6,712 nucleotides of DNA from Deltaproteobacteria bacterium (GTDB lineage: Bacteria; Bdellovibrionota_C; UBA2361; JAAYZI01): the NCBI GenBank assembly GCA_012514925.1, contig JAAYZI010000116.1, positions 1 to 6,712 on the forward strand, in the 5' to 3' direction. Of this stretch, positions 1-6,362 are shown piece by piece (position 1 is the stretch's first letter; each line of letters starts with the position of its first letter). A program made the position numbers and the translations under genes. The notes below the pieces were generated by a model, which was not told where the DNA came from, searched no databases, and was given only the letters and a program-made list of their open reading frames with translations.

Positions 1-1783
1 AAACCTGACGTACCGGAGCGCGCCCATGCGCAGGATCACGCACCGCCAAAAGCTTCTGGGTAATCTCCTTTTTTAAACGCCCAACCTCATCTGCCTCCAC
101 CACCCCGTTCCTCTCGCGTCCTTTCCGGTTCAAGTAGATACCAGTCAGGCCCACCTGGAACGCCTTAGTCTTTGACCAATCCACGCCCTGAAAATAATCG
201 GAATCGGGCCTTCCACCGTCACCGTTACCATTACTCTTAAACGCCAGATACCCCTCCTGGTGCAGCCAAGTGTTCACATTGAAACACCGCCTAAAACTCG
301 TAAAGCCATGGTCGCTCATCACGATCAAAACATCCCCCTCCCCCAGCTTCGCGCGCACACGCCCCACCAAGTTATCCATCTTCTGGTACATCTCCGGAAT
401 AGCATTAACGAACTTGGATCCCTTCTCTTTGGGAGCGGGATGCTGCGGATCGAGGTAGCGCCAAAACATATGCTGGATGCGATCACTGGCATCAAAGACG
501 CACGCGCACACTCCCTCACGGGTGCGCTCTAAAGCATCAAAAAACATGGCCTCACGTTCAGCGTGCGTAAGATAAGTCTGCTGTAAAAATGTCTCGTCAT
601 CCAAGGCTTTCTCGTTTCTGCCCCAGGTGTCTTCCATCAGCCCCAAAGTGCCGTAAAGCCCCTGACGTTTGGCAAAATAACTTGAGAGGAACACCGGATG
701 GGAGATCGGTAGAGCTGGTTTTTCAGGGTTGATATTAAGCGGCGAAACGTAAAGCTGTACCGCAGGGGTGACGGAACGCAGGCAGAAACGGCAGATGCCA
801 GACACAGACTTGGTCATGCCGAATCTAAACGTCAGATTCACCCAATCGGAGAACTGATCAATTTGAAGTTGCACTCGCTCTCCCTGCACCTCCAGCAGTG
901 CGCACTGCTTATCAGCGGCAACAGTCAACTTAAACGGAACCTTAAGAGGCTCAGGCTTTCTAAGAAAGGGGTGCGGCGGACCTTCAATGAAACCTTCCAT
1001 TACACCATCTTTCAACTCAACGTAGCAAAACTCTCCACCGGTAGCACTCTCCCCCTCGCCTCGCTTGGCGCTGGTAAAAACAGAAAACGTTCCTTGAGTG
1101 CCCTTTAAGTCTGGTGTGCACATGGTGGAGAGCACATTGCCTTCGAACTTCTCCGGTGGATAAGAGATCGGCACCCTTAAAATGTTACAGAACACCCCAT
1201 GCTTGGAGAGCACCTTCCAGAACGGCTGCGACTTTCTAAGCAGTCTGATCTTAGCTCGACCAATGGGAAAGCTGTACTTGCCGATTGAGATCGTGCGCTT
1301 GGCAGGTTCAGTTTCGGTAGAGGAGAGGCTGGGCAAACAGTAACGCTTATCCCGCGTCAAAAAATCAAAAACGTTATGCGCTCCTGGATTGACTCCGGTT
1401 TGAAACGTAGACCAGGCTACGGGAGAGAGCGAGGGGAGAGTTGTCTTAAGCCGCGAGTAACTCCCTTCTGCAGCCAGAGCTTTGAGATTAGGCAGCTTGC
1501 CCTCCTGCATGTACTGATCAACCAGCTTAGGCTCCAGCCCATCCAAACCGACAATCACCACCCGCCTGGTGCGAGCATCCTTACTGATGCGCTTTCCAGC
1601 CACACGCCGTAAGGCCCACTGAAGCGGCCAAAAAGCCAGAGTGGCAAACGCCATAAAAAAGGTCAGCACAAAAACAAACGCCGAGCCGATAAAAGCAAAA
1701 CCAGCTCCAGGCCCGATGTAGGCCGAAGCCGACTGAGGTAAGAACAAAAGCGCTAAGAAAAATAAAATAGCTCCGCACTTCAT
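1..1783 (-). CDS. Membrane-anchored alkaline-phosphatase-superfamily phosphodiesterase/phosphatase (3' end outside window)
   Basis: The frame is open from ATG at 1783 to the left edge, giving 594 complete codons with no stop. It is predicted to be a metal-dependent phosphohydrolase of the type I phosphodiesterase/nucleotide pyrophosphatase group; the substrate is unknown. Visible motifs are GLDG (metal ligand Asp81), LSPVAWS with Ser120 at the nucleophile position, NPGAH, Asp434 and His438 in DRIQHMFW, and SDHGF (Asp491, His492). The last expected metal-binding His lies beyond the window. The N-terminus has a signal-like hydrophobic stretch (residues 5-21, ending SASA), then YIGPGAG, a second hydrophobic segment (about 29-58) and a basic RRVAGKR. 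An AGGA (plus-strand TCCT, 1788-1791) lies 4 nt before the ATG; an ATG 5 nt upstream in another frame stops at once. It is a clear paralogue of the plus-strand hydrolase at 3217-5226. Family assignment is firm, substrate and topology are not. Confidence 0.9.
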   Translation of the reverse strand, partial: MKCGAILFFLALLFLPQSASAYIGPGAGFAFIGSAFVFVLTFFMAFATLAFWPLQWALRRVAGKRISKDARTRRVVIVGLDGLEPKLVDQYMQEGKLPNLKALAAEGSYSRLKTTLPSLSPVAWSTFQTGVNPGAHNVFDFLTRDKRYCLPSLSSTETEPAKRTISIGKYSFPIGRAKIRLLRKSQPFWKVLSKHGVFCNILRVPISYPPEKFEGNVLSTMCTPDLKGTQGTFSVFTSAKRGEGESATGGEFCYVELKDGVMEGFIEGPPHPFLRKPEPLKVPFKLTVAADKQCALLEVQGERVQLQIDQFSDWVNLTFRFGMTKSVSGICRFCLRSVTPAVQLYVSPLNINPEKPALPISHPVFLSSYFAKRQGLYGTLGLMEDTWGRNEKALDDETFLQQTYLTHAEREAMFFDALERTREGVCACVFDASDRIQHMFWRYLDPQHPAPKEKGSKFVNAIPEMYQKMDNLVGRVRAKLGEGDVLIVMSDHGFTSFRRCFNVNTWLHQEGYLAFKSNGNGDGGRPDSDYFQGVDWSKTKAFQVGLTGIYLNRKGRERNGVVEADEVGRLKKEITQKLLAVRDPAHGRAPVRQV

Positions 1784-1878
1784 AGCATCCTACGCTAAAA
1801 ACAAAGTAAAATAAGCTGCTTATCAGCGCTCTGGAATTTTAGGAAACAACCCTAGCACAAAGAAAAGGATCTGAAAAC

Positions 1879-1956
1879 ATGAATTGTTTAGTATTATATT
1901 ATTCTATCGCAACCACTTTCCTGATAATTGCACTGGTAACAGATTGTAATCCCTAA
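1879..1956 (+). CDS. Possible 25-residue hydrophobic peptide
   Basis: A short frame runs from ATG at 1879 to TAA at 1954-1956, preceded by AAAAGGA (1863-1869) with 9 nt spacing, which is a good ribosome binding site. The peptide begins MNCLVLYY, continues SIATTFLIIALV and ends TDCNP, so about 17 consecutive residues could span a membrane; it has a Cys near each end. It lies upstream of and antisense to the leader of the leftward hydrolase gene and overlaps that gene's candidate -10. I recognise no family. AT-rich DNA read in this frame tends to give hydrophobic residues, so a chance frame is a serious alternative. Confidence 0.25.
   Translation: MNCLVLYYSIATTFLIIALVTDCNP
1893..1921 (-). promoter_or_regulatory. 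Candidate promoter for the leftward hydrolase
   Basis: The minus strand reads a perfect TATAAT at 1898-1893 within an AT-rich stretch. The hexamer 17 bp upstream (GGAAAG, 1921-1916) is a poor -35. Transcription would start near 1886, leaving about a 100-nt leader before the ATG at 1783. The match rests mainly on the -10, so support is limited. Confidence 0.3.
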
Positions 1957-1972
1957 ATTTAATACTTATATG
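1944..1972 (+). promoter_or_regulatory. Candidate promoter for the STAS gene
   Basis: TTGTAA (1944-1949), a 17-bp spacer and TATATG (1967-1972) give a sigma70-like arrangement with four of six matches in each hexamer. If used, the STAS message would have a leader of more than 200 nt containing the T10 tract and the hairpin at 2131-2145. Other weak AT hexamers nearby (for example TAGTAT at 2052-2057) lack a -35. Confidence 0.22.
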
Positions 1973-2130
1973 AACGGATAGCCCCTTTTTTTTTTAGGTT
2001 CTGCCGTATTGCGCCGATTAAATGTAACGGATCCAAACTCCACAGCATAACTAGTATAGGCTTTTGGTGTAAACTAGATATGAAGGGGGCCCTAGAAGGC
2101 GGGGTACCGACTGTTACGATTAGGTGTACC

Positions 2131-2145
2131 AGTCAGGATCTGACT
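2131..2145 (+). repeat. Short perfect hairpin in the STAS leader
   Basis: AGTCAG, loop GAT, CTGACT form a perfect 6-bp stem ending 50 nt before the STAS start codon. No T-run follows, so it is not a classical terminator. It could be an operator half-site pair or a leader stem; a short inverted repeat of this size may also be chance. Confidence 0.3.
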
Positions 2146-2195
2146 ATGTCTGCTCATATTGAATACTGACTTGTACAGATTAGGGAAACTCTACT

Positions 2196-3086
2196 ATGCC
2201 GAAATTTGTAAGCAGCCAAACCTTTGATTCAACCTCTACGCTAGACACAGCGACCCTGTCGCTCGTCGACAAACAATTGGGTCCGGCGCAGCTACTTGAT
2301 GTGCAAGTTAGAGAGGACGGAGTGGGGGTAATTGGAGTCAAACCCGAAGCGCTACGAGACGCTGAGAGCTTCTCTCGCCTCCTAAGCACGCTACACGACG
2401 TACCAAGCGCCTCACCCCTGGTGCTGGACTTAACTCGAATTCAACCTAAAGACTCAATCGAATTTAAAGAGGATCTGTCGAACGAACTGGCTATTAGAAA
2501 TAGGGATCAAAATGGCAACTTTGCGGTAATTCTCCAAGAGGAGCACCCGCTACGCTCCCACTTGCAACAGCTAGGGCTTCTGAAACAAGATTTCTTAAGG
2601 GTAAGAACCTCGCTAAGCGATGCTCTCCAAGCCTTAAGCCTCACGGAGATCCCCTATTCGTTCGAACTGCGAGAAGAATTGTTAGGAGAGCTTTTAAAGA
2701 AAGATGACGCCAGAGAGACGAGACGCCAAGACGTTACAAACCAGGTCGTCCTGTCTGAGAGCTACATCTCCACCTCGGTTGAAGAAGAACTTGGTAAAGT
2801 CACTCTTACCCCAGTAGCCACGCACCTTTCCACGGAAGAGTCCGGCTGGAAAAAATTCGCAGCAGACCTGCGTAACGCCGCGCACGCAGAAGAGCCGCTT
2901 CAGGTAATCATCGACCTTCAAAACTGCGAATCAATCGGCTCAGATGCCATATCTTACATCCTTAAGAGGGGCATGGACCTTAGAGTTAAAGGTGGAGAGC
3001 TGGTACTAAAAGACCCCCCCGAGGAAGCCAAAGAGAGGCTCCTCAGATTCAAAGTGGACCAGGTTGTTACGATTGGTATCCGATAA
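2196..3086 (+). CDS. Tandem STAS-domain protein (anti-sigma-antagonist-like)
   Basis: This encodes 296 residues with no signal peptide or membrane segment, so it is probably cytoplasmic. The C-terminal region (about 205-296) fits a STAS domain: a beta strand VIIDL, then QNCESIGSDAISYIL aligning with the SpoIIAA/RsbV segment around the phosphorylated serine, then GGELVL and a closing helix. In my alignment Ser249 sits at the phosphoacceptor position, while the preceding Asp is Gly and the following Ser/Thr is Asp. An N-terminal region (about 40-152) repeats the pattern more loosely (PLVLDLTRI, FAVILQ, SLSDALQAL), suggesting a degenerate second STAS domain; an acidic, Arg-rich linker joins them. 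Known STAS proteins bind anti-sigma kinases or act as adaptors. No such partner gene is visible here. AGGGA (2182-2186) lies 9 nt before the ATG. Arginine codon use (11 of 19 AGA/AGG) differs from the next gene. Confidence 0.8.
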   Translation: MPKFVSSQTFDSTSTLDTATLSLVDKQLGPAQLLDVQVREDGVGVIGVKPEALRDAESFSRLLSTLHDVPSASPLVLDLTRIQPKDSIEFKEDLSNELAIRNRDQNGNFAVILQEEHPLRSHLQQLGLLKQDFLRVRTSLSDALQALSLTEIPYSFELREELLGELLKKDDARETRRQDVTNQVVLSESYISTSVEEELGKVTLTPVATHLSTEESGWKKFAADLRNAAHAEEPLQVIIDLQNCESIGSDAISYILKRGMDLRVKGGELVLKDPPEEAKERLLRFKVDQVVTIGIR

Positions 3087-3094
3087 ACGGATAC
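3076..3094 (+). terminator. Stem-loop straddling the STAS stop codon
   Basis: GTATCCG, loop ATAAA, CGGATAC form a perfect 7-bp stem that includes the TAA stop (3084-3086). An A-rich rather than T-rich stretch follows, so it is not a canonical intrinsic terminator. It may instead act as a 3' stabilising structure. The 130-bp gap to the next gene, with its own candidate promoter, fits a transcript end near here. Confidence 0.35.
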
Positions 3095-3169
3095 AAGAAA
3101 AATACGCGAACGGTTACGTCGTATCAAACCAACTAGTACACCTAATTTCTTGAACAACTCACTCATACA

Positions 3170-3214
3170 TTGCGCGCGGTTTCGACTTTCGCTACACTGC
3201 GGCCCCAGGAGGAG
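3170..3214 (+). promoter_or_regulatory. Candidate promoter and strong RBS for the Tat hydrolase
   Basis: TTGCGC (3170-3175), a 17-bp spacer and TACACT (3193-3198) resemble a sigma70 promoter. Start of transcription would be near 3205, giving a very short leader. AGGAGGAG at 3207-3214 is a near-perfect Shine-Dalgarno just before ATG 3217 and fixes that start. The ribosome site is certain; the promoter hexamers are only moderately good. Confidence 0.45.
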
Positions 3215-3216
3215 CT

Positions 3217-5226
3217 ATGAGTTCAAGGAAATTATCTCGCCGCGATTTTTTGGGCCAAACTGGAGCTGCGGCGCTTTTGTTATCAACCAATTCGCTCTTT
3301 GGCCGCTCTCCCCTTAACGGACCTTTTTTTAAGAACCCCAAGCTTTCAAACCGAGTCATGGTAATCGGGCTGGACGGTATGGATCCAGTGCTGCTTCGCC
3401 GCTTTGTTGCCGAAGGGCAGATGCCTACATTTAAGAAGTTTATGGAGAGAGGATATTTTAGCGAACTCCAAACCACCACGCCGCCCCAGAGCCCGGTTGC
3501 CTGGTCTAGTTTTATATCCGGCACGAACCCAGGTGGACACGGCATCTTTGATTTCGTGCACCGCGACCCAAAAAGTTTTGCGCCTTACCTTTCCACTTCG
3601 CGAAGCTACCCCGGCGAGAAAACAATTAAGATCGGGGATTGGGCGGTGCCGTTAAAGAGCGGACGCGTTGACCTGCTGCGTCGTGGCCCGGCGTTTTGGA
3701 GCGTCTTAGAAGAGCAAAACATCCCCGCCTAGCTTTACTGCCTCCCGGCTAACTTCCCGGTGCAGCTAGGCGGCAGCACCAAAACCATGAGTGGCATGGG
3801 AACTCCGGATTTGCTCGGTACCTACGGAACCTTTACCTACTTTACGGATGCGTTCGTCCCAGATGCCGATAAATTCACGGGGGGGCGCGTAGTCAAAGTG
3901 CGCCCAAAAAACAATCTAATCCGCTGCTCCTTAGATGGCCCGAAAAACTCTATGCGCACCGACGGCCGCGGCACCACGTTGGAATTTACAGTAAGACGAG
4001 ATCCCTGGGAAGCTTCGGCCAAGATCGATCTGCAGGGCACAGAGCTGATCATGACCGAGGGTGAATGGTCAGAGTGGATTCCGGTAAAGTATGAGCTGAT
4101 GCCGATGTTTGCGGGAGTAAGCGGCATGGTGCGCCTTTATCTGCAGCAGCTACGCCCGGAGTTTCGGCTGTATGTAACCCCGATTAATGTCGACCCTATG
4201 GATCCAAGCCTGCCAATCTGTAACCCCGGCACCTACTCGAAAGAGCTAAGCCAGGCAGTCGGCCGTTTCTCCACACTCGGCTTTCCCGAAGACACCAAGG
4301 CACTTTCCCACGGCGTGCTCTCTGAAGATGAGTTCCTTGAGCAATCGCGCTTTGTCTTGGAGGAACGTCTGGCAGGATACGAGTACCAGCTTAACAACTT
4401 TAAGGAAGGTTTCTTCTTTTACTACTTTTCCAGCATCGACCAGAACTGCCATATGCTCTGGAAGAACATGGATGAGAACCACCCCCTCTATCAGCCAAAT
4501 GCCAGCCAAGAGACAAAGAACGCCATGAAGTATATGTATCAGCGCATGGATGAAGTGCTTAAGATGGCGCTTGGCAAACTAGACAGCCGCACCACCCTGA
4601 TGGTCATGTCGGATCACGGCTTTGCGCCTTTTTACCGTGAATTTAATCTTAGCACCTGGCTGGTCAAAAACGGATTCACCGCCCTAAGCGATCCTTCCCG
4701 CATGGAAGATATGACTTACTTTGACGTAGTTGACTGGTCAAGGACTAAGGCTTACGCCATGGGCATCAACGGGATCTACATCAACATGCAGGGGCGGGAT
4801 AGGTTTGGATCGGTGCACCCGCAACAAGCCTCCAAAGTTAAACGCGAGATCATCTCGCGCCTAGTCCAGGAAAAAGATCCCCGTAACGGAAAACCAGTGG
4901 TAGTAAACGCTTATGACACTCACAAGATTTACTCCGGGCCCTTCCTTGCGGTTGCCCCAGATATTGTGCTGGGATACCAGAGCGGGTACCGCATCTCCGA
5001 TGAGTCTGTACTGGGCAAATTCCCAAAGGAGCTCTTCAGTGACCGCACCGACAAATGGGCGGCCGACCACTGCATGGACCCCTCGGTCGTACCAGGAGTG
5101 CTGCTGTCAAACAAAGAAGTCGCTTGCCCCAACCCTGCCATCTGGGATTTGGCGCCTACCATCATTAACGCCTTCGGCCTCAAAGTTCCAAAAGAGATGG
5201 ACGGTAAGCCTATCTTTAAGGTTTGA
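3217..5226 (+). pseudogene. Tat-exported alkaline-phosphatase-superfamily hydrolase, interrupted by an in-frame TAG
   Basis: Read through one stop, this is a 670-codon frame ending in TGA at 5224-5226. The N-terminus is a Tat signal: SRRDFLG (residues 7-13) followed by a hydrophobic GAAALLL stretch. Hydrolase motifs follow in order: GLDG (Asp53), QSPVAWS (Ser92 at the nucleophile position), NPGGHG, Asp408 and His412 in IDQNCHMLW, SDHGF (Asp466, His467) and ADH (His618), so every expected metal ligand is present. TAG at 3730-3732 (codon 172) interrupts the region equivalent to FCNILRVP of the leftward paralogue; homology continues on both sides in the same frame with no indel. The 5' piece carries Asp53 and Ser92 and the 3' piece the other ligands, so neither half alone should work. 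A GTG at 3760 has no ribosome site. Recent nonsense mutation, read-through, or a sequence error are all possible. The enzyme would act outside the cytoplasmic membrane; substrate unknown. Confidence 0.85.
3725..3773 (+). repeat. Perfect 10-bp inverted repeat containing the premature TAG
   Basis: The left arm CCGCCTAGCT (3725-3734) and right arm AGCTAGGCGG (3764-3773) are exact reverse complements, separated by 29 nt. The loop itself holds two self-complementary CCGG tetramers (3745-3748, 3757-3760) that could form an inner stem. The premature TAG (3730-3732) lies within the left arm. The right arm encodes QLGG in the hydrolase frame. The pairing is directly visible; any effect on mutation or translation is inference. 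Confidence 0.7.
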
Positions 5227-5242
5227 GCCAGTCAAAAAAGTT

Positions 5243-5277
5243 GGGGAATTGACAACGCTATTAGCAAATTCCCCCTT
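5243..5277 (+). terminator. Probable intrinsic terminator after the hydrolase
   Basis: GGGGAATT (5243-5250) pairs with AATTCCCC (5267-5274), extendable by TTG/CAA with a bulge. The right arm runs into a short TTT (5276-5278) and the left arm is preceded by six A (5234-5239), which would be a T-tract on the opposite strand. It starts 16 nt after the TGA. The short U-run makes it a moderate candidate. Confidence 0.5.
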
Positions 5278-5322
5278 TCGTAATTTACAAACAAAAGCTA
5301 CGCTGCTTACGTGTTAGATGAT

Positions 5323-5355
5323 TTGCGTGTTTTTCGTACAGCGCCGTACTATAAT
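5323..5355 (+). promoter_or_regulatory. Candidate promoter with palindromic operator for the pseudokinase gene
   Basis: A perfect TATAAT lies at 5350-5355, about 20 nt before the ATG at 5376. The -35 is unclear: TTGCGT (5323-5328) is 21 bp from TATAAT or 18 bp from the overlapping TACTAT (5347-5352). GTACAGCGCCGTAC (5336-5349) is a 14-bp near-palindrome with one mismatched pair, directly abutting the -10, which is where a repressor site would be effective. The ribosome site GGGA (5369-5372) is weak and only 3 nt from the start codon. Confidence 0.45.
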
Positions 5356-5375
5356 TTATATCAATTGCGGGAATC

Positions 5376-6362
5376 ATGACTATAAGAGAGCCAAACATCG
5401 AGCGAAAGTCTGAATTAAAGCCCAAAATAGTTAATGGACGTTTTTGTCTGTTTGGTTCAGTAGGAAGAGGCTACTACACAGAACGCTACCGGGCGACTGA
5501 CTTACAGGATGAAGATCGTCAGGTGTCCCTCAAGCATTACCTTATGGTTCCACATTTCACCGAGATAGGCGCCACGATTTTTAAGTGGCACGTAGAAAAT
5601 TCCATGGCCATTGATCCACATCCCAACATCATTCCAAATCTTTTGGTTTTTGGTGGCGGCGAAGAGCAGCGGGATATTTTCGTTATTCAGGAACATATCG
5701 AGGGAGTACCCGCCACCACTTGGGTGAACAACGCGGGCAGCCCGAAGCAAGCAGTCGATAGGCTGATTCATGTACTGGAAGGGATTTGCAATGCATTAAC
5801 GGCTGCCGAACAGCGACGTGAACTTCAGTACTGCTTAAAACCCGGTGATGTGTTGATTGAAAACGGATCTGATGTAGTCAAGGTAGGTGATATCGGCGTC
5901 TACGCCGACCATCTGTCTTATATGTCTATATCCAGCCACTGCTCAAGTTACTGCTCGAATCCTGTTCCTATCGTGACGGATTACTGGGATATCCGCATGG
6001 AAACAAGTATTTCACCCTCTGCGCGCAACTGCGTTTATGCCCTCGGTATCTTGGCCTATGAAATTGTAACCGGTCTGCCGCCCTTTGGAGGGAGAACCCT
6101 TTCCACACTGGAAAAACACCTTCATGAACCCATTCCTCCACTGGTAGATCGCGCCAAATTCCCACTCCCGGACTGGCTGCTGGACGTTATTAATAAATGT
6201 CTTGAGAAAGACCCCGCACTCCGTTTTAAAGATGCAAGTTGTGTCTCGTCGGCTCTTGCCGAAGGACGCCAAAGTGATGTTCAGCCGACACTGGCAAATC
6301 GTATCTTGAAAGGGGTAGGCAAACTCTTTGGCTCAAAGGATAAATCTGACGCTAACGATTAA
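5376..6362 (+). CDS. Predicted Ser/Thr pseudokinase
   Basis: This encodes 328 residues with a complete bilobal kinase fold and altered catalytic motifs. The glycine-rich loop is GRGYYTERYRATD (about 30-42, third Gly replaced by Thr). Lys53 in VSLKHY is the beta-3 lysine and Glu74 may be the helix-C partner. The catalytic loop HRDLKPxN reads QYCLKPGD (151-158): the catalytic Asp is Cys153 and the Mg-binding Asn is Asp158. DFG is kept as DIG (172-174). The activation segment is unusual, with HCSSYC and no APE. Later helices are well kept (VYALGILAYEIVTGLPPF, CLEKDPALRF). The final 24 residues include a basic, amphipathic-looking stretch LANRILKGVGKLFGSK. Retained Lys53 and Asp172 leave ATP binding possible. 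Transfer of phosphate looks unlikely, so a scaffold or allosteric role is inferred. The gene converges on a normal kinase gene with 11 bp overlap. Confidence 0.85.
   Translation: MTIREPNIERKSELKPKIVNGRFCLFGSVGRGYYTERYRATDLQDEDRQVSLKHYLMVPHFTEIGATIFKWHVENSMAIDPHPNIIPNLLVFGGGEEQRDIFVIQEHIEGVPATTWVNNAGSPKQAVDRLIHVLEGICNALTAAEQRRELQYCLKPGDVLIENGSDVVKVGDIGVYADHLSYMSISSHCSSYCSNPVPIVTDYWDIRMETSISPSARNCVYALGILAYEIVTGLPPFGGRTLSTLEKHLHEPIPPLVDRAKFPLPDWLLDVINKCLEKDPALRFKDASCVSSALAEGRQSDVQPTLANRILKGVGKLFGSKDKSDAND

Larger units (their letters stand above)
1784..2195. other. Divergent intergenic region
   Basis: This 412-bp gap separates the leftward hydrolase from the rightward STAS gene and must hold both promoters. 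About 1880-1975 is markedly AT-rich and contains TATAAT-like hexamers on both strands. A run of ten T lies at 1986-1995 and has no GC-rich hairpin before it. The right third (about 2080-2170) is more GC-rich, with short palindromes (GGGCCC, GGTACC) and a small hairpin at 2131-2145, so the STAS leader may be structured. One possible short peptide gene is listed separately. I recognise no tRNA, riboswitch class or insertion sequence here. Confidence 0.6.

Noticed and set aside
260..532. Plus-strand frames within 1-1783 (for example 260-532, 863-1108, 1376-1612)
   Set aside because: They lie antisense to the continuous hydrolase frame, which carries all family motifs, and show no domain features of their own.
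1986..1995. T10 tract as an intrinsic terminator or phase-variable element
   Set aside because: No GC-rich hairpin precedes it, and it lies in non-coding sequence about 200 nt from the STAS start; a single homopolymer is not evidence of phase variation.
2080..2169. 29-codon frame starting MKGALEGG upstream of the STAS gene
   Set aside because: No convincing ribosome binding site precedes its ATG, and the peptide shows no recognisable feature; chance is likely.
2119..3146. 11-bp inverted repeat ATTAGGTGTAC (2119-2129) / GTACACCTAAT (3136-3146) flanking the STAS gene, as mobile-element ends
   Set aside because: No transposase, no target duplication, and a few 11-bp inverted matches are expected by chance in a window this size.
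3760..5226. Downstream hydrolase fragment as a separate gene starting at GTG 3760
   Set aside because: It has no Shine-Dalgarno, lacks the Asp53 and Ser92 regions, and continues the upstream frame exactly, so it is the rest of one interrupted gene.
5335..5350. LexA box at the GTAC palindrome
   Set aside because: The spacing between the GTAC arms (6 bp) does not fit the cyanobacterial-type LexA box I remember, and nothing in the gene suggests SOS control.
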